A DNA stretch of 64,000 bases. It comes from Gammaproteobacteria bacterium. GTDB taxonomy: Bacteria > Pseudomonadota > Gammaproteobacteria > Steroidobacterales > Steroidobacteraceae. Under the pieces are notes generated by a model that saw only the letters and a list, made by a program, of their open reading frames with translations, ran no database searches and was not told where the DNA came from. This document shows positions 53,007 through 62,431 of the stretch, piece after piece. The translations under genes were made by a program, and so were the position numbers. The stretch lies in assembly GCA_028293725.1 (NCBI GenBank), contig JAQGOE010000156.1:1-64000 (forward strand), read 5' to 3'. Every line of letters starts with the position of its first letter. The first letter of the stretch is position 1.

Positions 53007-53561
53007 ATGCTTGAGACGAACGCCACGTCGTTGGAAGCTCTGTTGGCGCAGGTCGCCCTGGGGAGTCGCGACGCTTTTGACGCGCTTTATCGGAGCACGG
53101 CCAACAGGCTGTTCGGGATTTGCCTGCGCGTGCTCGCGGAACGCGCGGAAGCAGAAGACGCGTTGCAAGAAGTGTTTACCACGGTCTGGCGCAAAGCCGC
53201 ACAATTCGACGCCACCAAGGCCAGTGCGACCACGTGGCTCGCCATGATTGCCCGCAACAAAGCTATCGACCGGCTACGCTCCATACCCGCCCGGCAGGCT
53301 CGAGCCAGTGTCGAGCTGGCGGAGGATCTGGAGGATCCGGGCGCGTCGCCGCCGCAGCAGGCACAGGCCGCCACGGATCGCGCGCAGCTCGAGAACTGCC
53401 TGGAGCGGCTCGAGCCGCGGCGCCGCTCGCTCATCCGCGCCGCCTTCTTCGACGGGCTCACCTATGAGGACCTGGCGACGAAGATCGAAACCCCCCTGGG
53501 CACCATCAAGAGTTGGATTCGCCGGGGTTTGATGCAACTACGGGAGTGCCTGGGCCCGTGA
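53007..53561 (+). CDS. ECF-type RNA polymerase sigma factor
   Basis: A 184-residue sigma factor of the SigK/RpoE-like ECF class. Region 2 covers about residues 25-95, with the core-binding and -10 recognition segment AEAEDALQEVFTTVWRKA and WLAMIARNKAIDRLRS. Region 4 spans about 125-180, with the helix-turn-helix LTYEDLATKIETPLGTIKSW. A short Ala/Gln-rich linker lies between. It is coupled by GTGA overlap to the anti-sigma gene. ECF systems of this kind respond to envelope or oxidative stress; the trigger is not visible. Confidence 0.95.
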   Translation: MLETNATSLEALLAQVALGSRDAFDALYRSTANRLFGICLRVLAERAEAEDALQEVFTTVWRKAAQFDATKASATTWLAMIARNKAIDRLRSIPARQARASVELAEDLEDPGASPPQQAQAATDRAQLENCLERLEPRRRSLIRAAFFDGLTYEDLATKIETPLGTIKSWIRRGLMQLRECLGP

Positions 53562-54292
53562 ACAGCCCCAACCTGCCGCCTGGAGAGAGTGGGCCGGAAG
53601 GCCCCGAGCCGCCGCCGGACGATATTCTGGCCGGGGAATTCGTGTTGGGAGTGTTGGACACCGTCCAACATCGCGCCGTGCAGGCACGCGTCGCAAGCGA
53701 TCGTGCTTTCGCACAGCGGGTCGCGGAGTGGGAACGGCACCTCGGGCCGTGGCTGGCCGACATTGAGCCGGTCGAAGCCCCAGCGCACGTCTGGACTCGG
53801 ATCTGCGCACGCCTGGGATGGAACGAGGGTGCGCGCGCGCCATCTGGCTTCTGGCAGAGTCTCGGGTTCTGGCGTGCCGCAACTGTCCTGTCGACCGTGG
53901 TTGCGGTGGCTGCGATCGCATGGACGCTGCAGATTGCGCATCCACCGGAGCCTGTCGCGAAGCCCGTTACCTCGCTTACCCACGATGACGGTACGCCGGG
54001 TTGGCTCGCCTCCGTCGACAGTTCGCACGGAACCGTGCTCATAGTGCCGGTGCCCTCCGCACCGGATTCGCAAGGGCGTGTGACCGAGCTCTGGCTGATT
54101 CCCGCTGGCAAAGCGCCGCGGTCGCTGGGCTTGGTTTCGATCAACAAATCGTACACCGTGACGGTTCCCGAGGATGTGCGCGCGGCGTTGGTCGCGGGTT
54201 CGGTCCTTGCGGTGACGTTGGAGCCCGCCACCGGGGTGCCGCATGCCGCTCCGTCGGGCCCGATCATCGCCAAAGGCGCGATTGGCTCGTAG
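53558..54292 (+). CDS. RskA-type membrane anti-sigma factor
   Basis: A 244-residue protein whose GTG start overlaps the sigma-gene stop (GTGA). The cytoplasmic N-terminal region (DDILAGEFVLGVLDTVQHRA.. WERHLGPWLADIEPVEAPAHVW) is the anti-sigma domain of RskA-like proteins. One membrane helix lies near residue 110-130 (AATVLSTVVAVAAIAWTLQ). The periplasmic part has the RskA C-terminal strands (WLASVDSSHGTVLIVPVP, ELWLIPAGKAPRSLGLVSIN, LAVTLEPATGVPHAAPSGPI). It should hold the sigma factor inactive until proteolysed. Confidence 0.93.
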   Translation: MNSPNLPPGESGPEGPEPPPDDILAGEFVLGVLDTVQHRAVQARVASDRAFAQRVAEWERHLGPWLADIEPVEAPAHVWTRICARLGWNEGARAPSGFWQSLGFWRAATVLSTVVAVAAIAWTLQIAHPPEPVAKPVTSLTHDDGTPGWLASVDSSHGTVLIVPVPSAPDSQGRVTELWLIPAGKAPRSLGLVSINKSYTVTVPEDVRAALVAGSVLAVTLEPATGVPHAAPSGPIIAKGAIGS

Positions 54293-54304
54293 CGCACTAC
54301 CGGT

Positions 54305-55069
54305 TCACTCATCGGGAGTCGAATCTTTCTTCTTGCAGAACTTCGCGACCCGTTTGGCCGCGTCCGGCGCGAGTCCTTCGTTCTTGAAGAGATCGAGCGC
54401 GTAAGCGTTCTTCAAGGTGAGGCCTTCGGTCTGAATGAGCGCGCGCTTGATGACCAGGTTGGCGTACCAGGAGTTGGCCAGGATGTCGGCACAGAGCGCA
54501 GCGAGCTCGACATCGAACCGCTCGTCGGCAAAACAGAAGTTCGCCAGGTGCATGGCCTGGGCCTCGCGCCCGGAATAGAAGCGCGAAGTGAGCATCATCT
54601 CGCTCGCCTTGGCCGTGCCGATCCGATGCGGGAGCCGCAGCGTGAGGCCCCAGACCGGCGTCAGCCCCCACTTGGCGTACACGTCGCAGAACTTCGCCGA
54701 CTCGCTCGCGACAATCAGATCGGCTGCGAGCGCCAGCTCCAGCGCGCCGGTGGAGCAATGGCCCTCGATCGCCGATATCACCGGTTGCGGCAGGTTGGCG
54801 AGCTTGTCGATCACTTCCGAGTGATAGTGCGGCTTGGCGTCCGCCTTCACGTACTCGAGCACCTCATTCATATCGTAGCCGGAGGAAAAGTTACCCTGGG
54901 CCCCGCGTAACACCACCACGCCAACCGTCTTCGTCTGTCGTCCGATGGCATGCACGTGCTCGTCCAGTGCTTGGAACACATCCTTGGAGAGCGCGTTCAG
55001 CTTTTCCGGTCGGTTGAGTGTCAAAGTGGCCACGCCATCGTGGTCTTCGCGCAGAACGAGGCTGCTCAT
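54305..55069 (-). CDS. Enoyl-CoA hydratase/isomerase family protein
   Basis: A 254-residue crotonase-fold protein: ATLTLNRPEKLNALSKDVFQ at the N-terminus, oxyanion segments GAQGNFSSGYDMNEV and IEGHCSTGALELALAADLIV. The first active-site Glu is present in GALELALA; at the position of the second (usually PEV in AKFGLPEV) the sequence reads DVYAKWGL, so the second Glu is missing. Activity may therefore be isomerase, hydrolase or decarboxylase rather than hydration. Its ATG overlaps the stop of the efflux outer-membrane gene (ATGA). It is the last gene of the pump operon, an unexpected place for an acyl-CoA enzyme. Confidence 0.85.
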   Translation of the reverse strand: MSSLVLREDHDGVATLTLNRPEKLNALSKDVFQALDEHVHAIGRQTKTVGVVVLRGAQGNFSSGYDMNEVLEYVKADAKPHYHSEVIDKLANLPQPVISAIEGHCSTGALELALAADLIVASESAKFCDVYAKWGLTPVWGLTLRLPHRIGTAKASEMMLTSRFYSGREAQAMHLANFCFADERFDVELAALCADILANSWYANLVIKRALIQTEGLTLKNAYALDLFKNEGLAPDAAKRVAKFCKKKDSTPDE

Positions 55070-56562
55070 AGACTGCTCCCTTTAGGGCGATTCCACCAAC
55101 CGCCTCCGAGCGCCTGGAACAGGCCGGCGGTGTCGGAATACCGGTTGGCCTGCGCCTGTACGAGGGCAAGCTCGGCCTGTTGGTAGGTAGCTTCCGCATT
55201 CATAACAGTGACGAGACTGATGGTTCCCAGATCGCGCTGCTTGCGAGCGAGATCGAATGCGCTTTGCGCCGCACGCGCAGCTTCGGCATCAGCATTGAGT
55301 GCGTCCGCATCGGCCTGCAAAGCTCGCAAGGTATCCGCGACATTCTGGCAGGCGAGAATTACTGCGGCTCGATACTGAGCACCCGCCTCGTCGAGAGCGG
55401 CGTCCGCGGCCCGATGTTTGTGTAGCAATGCGCCGGCATCGAACAGCGTCTGGGTCAGCGAAGCGCCGATATCCCAGAATCCGGTCCCTGTCTTGAACAA
55501 GTCACCGGCCGTGAGTGCGGTCGATCCCCAGTTACCCGTGATGGCGAATTGCGGCAGCATGTCGGCAATCGCCACCCCGGCCTCCGCGGAGGCGAAATGC
55601 AGGTTCTCTTCCGCCTGGCGCACGTCCGGACGCTGCTCTACGAGCTTCGAAGGCAGGCTGACAGGGAGATCGCCCGGCAAGGTCATTTCGTCGAGTTGAA
55701 ACGTCTCGGCCGGCTCTTCGGCGGGTAACCGCCCCACCAGCGCCGTCAACTCATCGCGTGTCTGCCCTAACGCCTTCTGCAGGGGAGCCAGGGTCGCGGC
55801 GGATTGGGCCTCCAACGCCTCCTGGCTGAGCACATCCAGATTACTCGCGGTGCCGAGTGTCCGCTGCTGTCGCACCTTCTCCGTCAGTTGGTGCTGTAGT
55901 TCCAACACACGTTGAGTCGCGGCGATCTGCCCGCGCAGGCTCGCCTCCGTGATCGCGGTTACTACGACATTACTGCTCAACGTCAGATACGTCGCTTCGA
56001 GCTGGAAGCGCGTGCTGTCGTCCTGCGCCCGTGCCGCCTCCACGGAGCGCCGCGTCGCCCCGAAAATGTCGGGCATGTAGCTGACGCTCAGCTGTGCGGT
56101 GTAGAGGTTGTAGTACGGATTCGCCTGCGGCAGGGAAGTCGGATTGGCTATCGTGCCGAGTGCGTTCTTGGCACGTTGAGCGTCGAAGCTTCCCTGCGCG
56201 GTCGGCCAGAAGGTAGTCCGTTGTGCCAGGTAGAGCTCGTGCGCCTGGCGCAGCGCCGCTTTGGCAGCCGCCATGTTCGGGTTGCCCTTAATCGCCTGCT
56301 CCACCAGTCCGTCGAGCTTGGGTGAATGGAAGACTGTCCACCATTGCGCCGGGATATCCATTTCGGCGACGAACCGCTGCGGGGCGCCACCCGCCGCTCC
56401 CGGGCTGGAAGCGATCTCACCTTGCGTCGGAGCGCTTCCGTAGCCAGCGTCGGTGGGTGCAGCGGGCCGCTTGAAGTTGGGTCCTACGGCACAGTCAGAA
56501 AGGCCCGCAACCAGCGCGAGGGCCGTGACGCAGGCAACAGCCGGACGAGCGATCTTTATCAT
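55066..56562 (-). CDS. NodT-family outer-membrane efflux lipoprotein
   Basis: A 498-residue TolC-like factor starting at ATG 56562, which overlaps the pump stop (ATGA). The signal MIKIARPAVACVTALALVAG ends in a DCAVGPNF motif, the acylated Cys of NodT/OprM lipoproteins. Two coiled-coil repeats follow (about residues 80-260 and 290-480), with the landmark ATYLTLSSNVVVTAITEASLRGQIAAT and PDVRQAEENLHFASAEAGVAIADMLPQF. It forms the outer-membrane exit duct for the RND pump. A longer frame upstream runs through the pump gene in another frame. Confidence 0.93.
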   Translation of the reverse strand: MIKIARPAVACVTALALVAGLSDCAVGPNFKRPAAPTDAGYGSAPTQGEIASSPGAAGGAPQRFVAEMDIPAQWWTVFHSPKLDGLVEQAIKGNPNMAAAKAALRQAHELYLAQRTTFWPTAQGSFDAQRAKNALGTIANPTSLPQANPYYNLYTAQLSVSYMPDIFGATRRSVEAARAQDDSTRFQLEATYLTLSSNVVVTAITEASLRGQIAATQRVLELQHQLTEKVRQQRTLGTASNLDVLSQEALEAQSAATLAPLQKALGQTRDELTALVGRLPAEEPAETFQLDEMTLPGDLPVSLPSKLVEQRPDVRQAEENLHFASAEAGVAIADMLPQFAITGNWGSTALTAGDLFKTGTGFWDIGASLTQTLFDAGALLHKHRAADAALDEAGAQYRAAVILACQNVADTLRALQADADALNADAEAARAAQSAFDLARKQRDLGTISLVTVMNAEATYQQAELALVQAQANRYSDTAGLFQALGGGWWNRPKGSSL

Positions 56563-59500
56563 TGCGTGTGCCACGCCGAGCGGCCATGGCGCGCCTCGGC
56601 CCAATGCTCGAGCACGTGGTACATCGAAGGCAACACGAACAACGTCAATATGGTGGCAACGGCGAGCCCGCCGACCACGACGGTCGCGATCCCGCGCTGA
56701 ACGTCGCTCCCGACACCCGTATGCAGGGCGGCAGGCAGCATGCCCAAGGTAGCGACGGTCGCCGTCATCAGTACGGGCCGCAAGCGCTCGGTGGCACCCT
56801 TCATGACGGCTTCGTGTAAGTCGAAACCTGCCTTCCTCATCCGATTGAGGTTCGCCACCATGATGATCCCATTCTGAACCGCCACGCCGAACAGGGCGAT
56901 GAAGCCAACGCCACTGGCTACGTTGAGTGTCTGGCCTGTCAGATGCAACGAAATCAGGCCACCCAGCGTTGCGAGCGGCACCACGCCCAGGATGAGGGCG
57001 GCCTGCCGGAACGAATGTGTCCCCACCGTGAGCAGTATCAACATCAAACCCATCACCATGCCCAGAATCACCAGCAGTCGCGATTCGGCACGCTTCTGGT
57101 TCTCGAACTGCCCGCCCCATTCGAGGCGCACCCGGTCGTGATCGTAGTGCACCTTGTCATCGATGCGGGATTGGGCTTCCTTGAGATACGTGGTCAGGTC
57201 GGGGTCGCGGTTATCGATCCGGATCGTGAGATTACGCTCGCCGTTCTCGCGGGTGACCGTGCTTTCACCCGACCGTACACGGATACTTGCGATCTGCGAC
57301 AGCGGCACCTGCATACCGCTACTCGTATTCACGAGCAGATTACCGAGCGCGTCCGGATCGTTTCGGGTGTTGGCCATGTATCGGACCGTCAGGGGATAGG
57401 TCCGCTCGCCGACATAGACAGTCGACACCGGCGACTGGCCGACCCCGGTCTGGATGACGTTCTGAACGTCCGTCATGTTGATACCATAGCGCGCCGCTTT
57501 CTCGTGATCGAGCTTGATTTCAATCTGCGGAATCGGGGGCTCCTGGAACAGGGATGCGTTGGAGGTACCGGGAATCGAGTACAGCACGGCGACGATCTGG
57601 CGCCCGATATCCCGCAACATCGGCAGGTCATCGCCGTAGAGCTTCACCACCAGGGGGCTGTGCGCGCCACCGATCAGGTCATTGACACCGTCGATGATGG
57701 GCTGACTGATCCCAATATCAAAGCCGGGAAGCTCTTTCGCCAGGTCGGCGGACAGCCGGTCCACGAATGTCTTTTTGCTTTCACCCCCCGGCCAGGTGTC
57801 ATAGGGCTTGAGGCCCACCGGTGCCTCGACGTGCGACATGGTCCAGGAGTCGGTGCCATCGTCGTTGCGGCCGACCTGGGTGACCACGAAGGAAATCTCC
57901 GGATATTTCAGGACGGCACGGCGCAACTCGCTGGCCATGTCGCTGGCCTGGTCGAGAGCGAGGCCGGTGGGCATCTGTACCTGCAGCCACAGTGAGCCCT
58001 CGTCGAGGTCCGGCAAAAACTCCCGACCCACGGTCCCCGCCAGGCCGATGACGGCGAACAGGGCGAAGAGGGTGACGCCGTAGATGATCCGCGGCTGCTC
58101 CAGGCACGCCGCCAGCACTCGCTCGTAGCCGTGTGTCAGTTTCTCCAGCCACCGATTGTGATACACGTGCCCCGGCTTGCGGAACGCGTAGTAGGCGAGC
58201 CCGGGCACCAGGGCCAGCGTGGTCAACAGGGCCCCGAACAACGCATAGGCCATGGTGTACGCGATGGGCGTAAAAAGCTTGGCTTCGGCGCGCTCGAAGG
58301 AAAAAAGCGGCAGATAGGTCGTGATAATGATGAGGCTCGCGAAGAAGATCGGGCGGGTCACCTGTACGGCCGCCGCCTTCACCTCGCTCTCGCTCAGCTC
58401 TTCGTCAGGAGTCGCCTCACGCCGGCGCAGGATTGACTCGGTAACGACGATCGCACCATCGACCAGGATGCCGAAGTCGATAGCGCCCAGGGACAACAGG
58501 TTGGCCGAGACCTTCGTGACATTGAGGAACACGAATACCGAGACCAGGGCCATCGGAATCGAGACCGCGACCACGAAGGCGCTGCGCGGGCTGCCCAGGA
58601 AAATGATCAGGACCAGGAATACCAGGCCAACACCTTCGGCGATGGTGCGGCCGACCTTGCTCACCGTCGAGTGCACCAGGTCGTCGCGATCGATATACGG
58701 CACGATGCGCACGTCCTGCTTGGCGAGTTTGCGGTTGAGCTCGGCCACCTTGGCATGGACACCGGCCAGGGTGCGCGACGGATTCTGGTATTTGAGCATC
58801 AGCACGATGCCTTCGATCGTGTCCGGATTGCCATCCTTGCCGACGATGCCCTCGCGCTCCTGGTGACTCAGTGTGGTGCGGCCCAGATCGCGCACCAGCA
58901 CCGGGGCGCCGTTCACCTGCGTCACCACGATCGAGCCGATCTCTTCCAGATTATGAATCAACCCCACGCCGCGGATCACATAGCTCTGGTCGCCGCGCGA
59001 GACACGGCCGCCGCCCGCGTTGGTATTGTTGTTGTTGATGGCATTGATGACATCGGTGATGCCCAGGCCGTAGTGCACCAGCTGCTTGGGGTCGAGATCG
59101 AGCTGGTACTCGGTGGTGAAGCCGCCGAAGTTGGTGTCATCGACCACGCCCTGTACCGACTTCATGGCCGGGATGACCGTCCAGCGCTGGATCTCCGAGA
59201 GCTCCTGCAGGTTGCGGGTGTCGGATTCGAGGGTGTACCGGAAGATCTCACCGCCCGGGCCGGCCACCGGGTCGAGCGAGGGCGCGGCACCCGGGGGCAG
59301 TGTGGTCTGACTGATGCGCTCGAGCAGCCGTTGGCGCACCCAGTAGTCCTCGTAACCATCGCGAAACAACACGGTAATCAGCGACAGGCCGAAGGTACTG
59401 GTGGAGCGCATCAGGAAGAGCCCGGGCGTCCCGTTGATTTGCCGCTCCAGTGGCACGGTGATCAACTGCTCGACTTCCTCTGCAGCCAGGCCTGGCATCT

Positions 59501-59654
59501 GCGTGGTGACCTGCGCCGCGACGTCACCGAGTTCGGGATACGCCTCGACCGAAAGAGTCTCCCAGGCATAGATACCGGAGCCGACGAGCAACGCGGCCAG
59601 GATGATCAGCGCCACCCTGCGGTGGAGGCAGAAGCCGACCAGTTGGTCAATCAT
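56559..59654 (-). CDS. CzcA/CusA-type heavy-metal RND pump
   Basis: A 1031-residue inner-membrane transporter of the RND superfamily. Twelve helices and two large periplasmic loops are visible. Helix 4 contains the heavy-metal-efflux signature DFGILVDGAIVVTES, matching the DFG-x3-DGA-x4-E of CzcA-type pumps. The N-terminal SVEAYPELGDVAAQVTTQMPG is also CzcA/CusA-like. ATG 59654 overlaps the adaptor's stop codon by eight bases. It exports divalent or monovalent metal cations by proton antiport; the metal is not identified, and HME homologues sometimes export organic compounds. It works with the two neighbours to span both membranes. Confidence 0.95.
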   Translation of the reverse strand: MIDQLVGFCLHRRVALIILAALLVGSGIYAWETLSVEAYPELGDVAAQVTTQMPGLAAEEVEQLITVPLERQINGTPGLFLMRSTSTFGLSLITVLFRDGYEDYWVRQRLLERISQTTLPPGAAPSLDPVAGPGGEIFRYTLESDTRNLQELSEIQRWTVIPAMKSVQGVVDDTNFGGFTTEYQLDLDPKQLVHYGLGITDVINAINNNNTNAGGGRVSRGDQSYVIRGVGLIHNLEEIGSIVVTQVNGAPVLVRDLGRTTLSHQEREGIVGKDGNPDTIEGIVLMLKYQNPSRTLAGVHAKVAELNRKLAKQDVRIVPYIDRDDLVHSTVSKVGRTIAEGVGLVFLVLIIFLGSPRSAFVVAVSIPMALVSVFVFLNVTKVSANLLSLGAIDFGILVDGAIVVTESILRRREATPDEELSESEVKAAAVQVTRPIFFASLIIITTYLPLFSFERAEAKLFTPIAYTMAYALFGALLTTLALVPGLAYYAFRKPGHVYHNRWLEKLTHGYERVLAACLEQPRIIYGVTLFALFAVIGLAGTVGREFLPDLDEGSLWLQVQMPTGLALDQASDMASELRRAVLKYPEISFVVTQVGRNDDGTDSWTMSHVEAPVGLKPYDTWPGGESKKTFVDRLSADLAKELPGFDIGISQPIIDGVNDLIGGAHSPLVVKLYGDDLPMLRDIGRQIVAVLYSIPGTSNASLFQEPPIPQIEIKLDHEKAARYGINMTDVQNVIQTGVGQSPVSTVYVGERTYPLTVRYMANTRNDPDALGNLLVNTSSGMQVPLSQIASIRVRSGESTVTRENGERNLTIRIDNRDPDLTTYLKEAQSRIDDKVHYDHDRVRLEWGGQFENQKRAESRLLVILGMVMGLMLILLTVGTHSFRQAALILGVVPLATLGGLISLHLTGQTLNVASGVGFIALFGVAVQNGIIMVANLNRMRKAGFDLHEAVMKGATERLRPVLMTATVATLGMLPAALHTGVGSDVQRGIATVVVGGLAVATILTLFVLPSMYHVLEHWAEARHGRSAWHTQ

Positions 59655-60813
59655 TGAGGAGAATTCCGCCCTTGACAACGACCTGCTCGCCGTCCTTGAC
59701 ACCCGAGCCGAGCGTCACCGTCGGGCCTTCCTCCAACCGTGCTTCGACGGTGCGGCGCTCGAAGGTCCAGGGCGCGGTCGCGACAAACACGGAGGTTCTG
59801 TCGTTGTTCATGAGGAGCGCCGATGTGGGCAGAATTACGCGCGTCTCTTTCGGACCCACCAGCGTGACGGTCGCGAACATGTTGGGTTTCAGGCTCACGT
59901 CCGTGTTCGGAAAGGCGATGCGCAGTTTGTCGCGTCGTGAGTCGGGCTCGATGATGTCACTGATGAACAGCACCTTCCCGTGGAGTACTCGTCCGGGGTA
60001 GGCGGAGAGGGAGACCTCCGCGTCCTGATCCTTCGCCACGGCCGCGACGTCTTTCTCGGGAACCAACGCGGTGACCCAGACAGTGCTCAGGTCGGCGACG
60101 GTCATGATCGGCTGCGTCGGGTCGTTGATCATGTTGCCGCGTGCGATCGTGAGTGTCGTCACGCTTCCGGACACCGGTGCCTGCACCGACAATAGAGTCG
60201 AGTGCTGCTGCCTCTCGGCGGACACACCGAGCACCTTCAGACGGGCCTGTGTGCGGGCATATTCGGACGACGCCTGCGCGTTATCGCTGCGCGCCTGATC
60301 GAGATCTCGGTTGGAGGCTGTGCCGAGCTTGAACTGCTCTTCCTGGCGTGTGAGGTTTTTCTGGGTGAGCTGGGAGGCGTCGGCGGCCTTGTCGTTATCG
60401 TCGAATGCCTGCCCCAGGTCGGGCGAGTCGATCACGGCCAACACCTGTCCCTGGCGCACGCGATCACCGAGAGCGACTTTTATCTCGATCACACGACCGC
60501 CAAGGGGTGTCAGCACGGCCGCGGTGCGCGCCGGGTCGGACTCCACGACCGCCGGCAACACGAGCTTTGCGCTGACGGCTTCCGCATGCGCGGGCGTCAC
60601 GGTCAGCCGCTTGCGCAACGGCGAACTCTCGGGAATGACGATCTGGTTCCCTTGGCGCACCATCATCGCGGGCCCGCTGTCCGCAGGCTTGCCGGCGCCG
60701 AACAGCCCGAAACCGTGCGTCAGCAATACCGCCACCAGCAGCAGGCCCAGCAGGAGTCCGCCCCACAGGAAGGAGCGGCCCCAGGCGTTTGGAGCGTGGT
60801 CGTGAATCTGCAT
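59647..60813 (-). CDS. RND efflux periplasmic adaptor (CzcB/CusB type)
   Basis: A 388-residue membrane-fusion protein. The N-terminus has one membrane helix (LWGGLLLGLLLVAVLLTHGF). The lipoyl/barrel-sandwich half begins VTPLGGRVIEIKVALGDRVRQGQVLAVID. A coiled coil follows (about 150-215) and then the beta-barrel (STVWVTALVPEKDVAAVAKDQ, LRIAFPNTDVSLKPNMFATV). It has no extra metal-binding N-terminal Met/His domain. It is the first gene of the operon, preceded by the candidate promoter 60852-60881. Confidence 0.95.
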   Translation of the reverse strand: MQIHDHAPNAWGRSFLWGGLLLGLLLVAVLLTHGFGLFGAGKPADSGPAMMVRQGNQIVIPESSPLRKRLTVTPAHAEAVSAKLVLPAVVESDPARTAAVLTPLGGRVIEIKVALGDRVRQGQVLAVIDSPDLGQAFDDNDKAADASQLTQKNLTRQEEQFKLGTASNRDLDQARSDNAQASSEYARTQARLKVLGVSAERQQHSTLLSVQAPVSGSVTTLTIARGNMINDPTQPIMTVADLSTVWVTALVPEKDVAAVAKDQDAEVSLSAYPGRVLHGKVLFISDIIEPDSRRDKLRIAFPNTDVSLKPNMFATVTLVGPKETRVILPTSALLMNNDRTSVFVATAPWTFERRTVEARLEEGPTVTLGSGVKDGEQVVVKGGILLND

Positions 60814-60851
60814 GACAATCCTGTTACAGACGTCGCCGTGGTCGGCGCCAG

Positions 60852-60881
60852 TTTAAATTCTGGGCGCAACTTTAAGGTCAA
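60852..60881 (-). promoter_or_regulatory. Candidate sigma-70 promoter of the efflux operon
   Basis: Read on the minus strand, TTGACC (5 of 6 matches to -35) and TTTAAA (4 of 6 to -10) are separated by 18 bases. It lies 39 bases before the adaptor ATG and is AT-rich against a GC-rich background. Confidence 0.5.
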
Positions 60882-60933
60882 GCGCGCGAGTCTGCACCTT
60901 CCAAATGCAGGAAAGGCGGTTGAAAGCTTGTGC

Positions 60934-60954
60934 GCCGCGCCCCTGGCGCGCGGC
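60934..60954 (-). terminator. Hairpin downstream of the enolase gene
   Basis: GCCGCGC and GCGCGGC pair perfectly around a 7-base loop, 12 bases past the minus-strand stop at 60966. There is no T-tract. It would separate the enolase from the efflux promoter. Confidence 0.4.
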
Positions 60955-60965
60955 TCAGCGGACTG

Positions 60966-62348
60966 TCAGCCGGTGCCCTGGATGACGCTGCCATCCTTGG
61001 TGCGGAATTCGTTCGGGTGCTCGTCCGTGATGGGATGCTTCGCTGCGAGCGCCTCATCCACCTCGATCCCCCAGCCCGGCTTTTCGCTGATCCAGGCGTA
61101 ACCGTCCTTGATCTGCAGGGCGCCGTGGAAGATGTCCTCGACCAGCGGCGAGTAGTCGATGTGCTCGTGAATCCCGAAGTTCTCGCAAGTGAGATCCAGA
61201 GTCAGGTTGGTCATGCTGCCGATGGGGGAGTTGGGTGCTCCATGCCAGGCAAACTTCACTTCGTAATTCTCGGCGAAGGCGGCGATCTTGCGGGCAGCGG
61301 TGAAGCCGCCGATATGCGAGACATGGTGCCGCAGATAATCGATCTGTCGCTCCTCCACCAGGGGCTGCCATTCGTGCGGGTTGTTCCACAGCTCGCCGAT
61401 CGCCAAGGGGGTGCTGCACTGGCTCCGCAGGATTTTGTAGTGGCCCGCCTCTTCGGGCGAGAACAGATCCTCGCAGAAGAACAGCCTGAAGGCCTCCACG
61501 TCCTTGCCGAACCGCAAGCCACGGATGGGATCGAGCAGGGAGTGGACATCGACTCCTAGTCCGATTTCCGGCGGCATTTCCTTTCTGAACAGCTCGAACG
61601 CCGCCAGGATCTTGCGGGTCATCTTGTCGCGATCGAATGCCAGTGAGCCGTCGTCGAACTTCGGCTGTCCATACAGGTTGTTCACCGTCGCATCACGCTG
61701 AAACAGGGCGACCAGCAGGTTGTGGCAGCCTTTCTCGACGAGCTTCATCGAGTTCTCGATGAGTTGCTTACCCGGGTCCTGCGCGCCCATGTTGACATGC
61801 AGGTAGACATCCGCAGCTTCCCGGCACTTGCCGCCGACGAGCTGGTAGACCGGCATGCCGGCTTGCCGGCCCTTGATGTCCCAGAGCGCGTCACAGACGC
61901 CGCCGATGGCGCAATTGAGTACCGTGTCATTCTTGTAGTAGGAGCTCATGTAGCAGAGCTGCCAGATCTGCTCGATCCGATCGGTCGTCCTGCCGACGAC
62001 CAGGGGCTTGAGATAGTCGCTGACGGCGGCGGCGACGAGTTTGGCGCGGCCGCCGGGGAAGGTGGCCGTGGCGCACCCGTAACCATAGAGGCCGGCCTGG
62101 TCGGTGGTGACCTTCACGACGGTTGAGTCGTTGATGCCGTTGCTACCGACCTGGATCACGCTCACGTCCTTGATACGGGGGCTGGGCATGCCGCGGGTGG
62201 CGCGATCGAATGCGGCGTGCGCGTCCTGCTCTTTCGGAGTTGGGGCCGCGGCGTAGGCGAGTGGACCGGCGAGGAGACGGGCTAGCGCGGCCCCGCCTCC
62301 CAACATTGCCCATTTGAGGATCGTGCGGCGGTCTTGGGTGCGCGTCAT
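60966..62348 (-). CDS. Tat-exported mannonate-dehydratase-like enolase
   Basis: A 460-residue member of the mandelate racemase/enolase superfamily with the ManD/RspA layout. The N-terminus MTRTQDRRTILKWAMLGGGA is a Tat signal peptide (RR-x-x-LK) cleaved near AYAAA. Key ManD-like motifs are GLGVDVHSLLDPI (metal Asp plus catalytic His), CEDLFSPEE and AIGELWNNPHEW (metal Glu residues), SHIGGFTAARKIAAF, FAWHGAPNSPIG and the C-terminal KPGWGIEVDEALAAKHP. ManD enzymes dehydrate D-mannonate or related sugar acids in the cytoplasm; export is unusual. GTG/ATG frames upstream of 62348 read through another gene and are not coding. No uronate gene is adjacent, so the substrate is open. Confidence 0.85.
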   Translation of the reverse strand: MTRTQDRRTILKWAMLGGGAALARLLAGPLAYAAAPTPKEQDAHAAFDRATRGMPSPRIKDVSVIQVGSNGINDSTVVKVTTDQAGLYGYGCATATFPGGRAKLVAAAVSDYLKPLVVGRTTDRIEQIWQLCYMSSYYKNDTVLNCAIGGVCDALWDIKGRQAGMPVYQLVGGKCREAADVYLHVNMGAQDPGKQLIENSMKLVEKGCHNLLVALFQRDATVNNLYGQPKFDDGSLAFDRDKMTRKILAAFELFRKEMPPEIGLGVDVHSLLDPIRGLRFGKDVEAFRLFFCEDLFSPEEAGHYKILRSQCSTPLAIGELWNNPHEWQPLVEERQIDYLRHHVSHIGGFTAARKIAAFAENYEVKFAWHGAPNSPIGSMTNLTLDLTCENFGIHEHIDYSPLVEDIFHGALQIKDGYAWISEKPGWGIEVDEALAAKHPITDEHPNEFRTKDGSVIQGTG

Positions 62349-62431
62349 GAATGTCTCGCCGGTTGTGAGCCGCGGGCATCCTAAGCCGGCACCCCGGACG
62401 ACACAATCAAAGGCCGCAGCCGCGTCCGAAA

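Noticed and set aside
55066..57120. Long version of the efflux outer-membrane gene
   Set aside because: The upstream part overlaps the pump gene; the lipoprotein signal at 56562 is the real start.
61553..61559. CTCCTAG inside the enolase gene
   Set aside because: Same core by chance within coding sequence; no other part of the motif is present.
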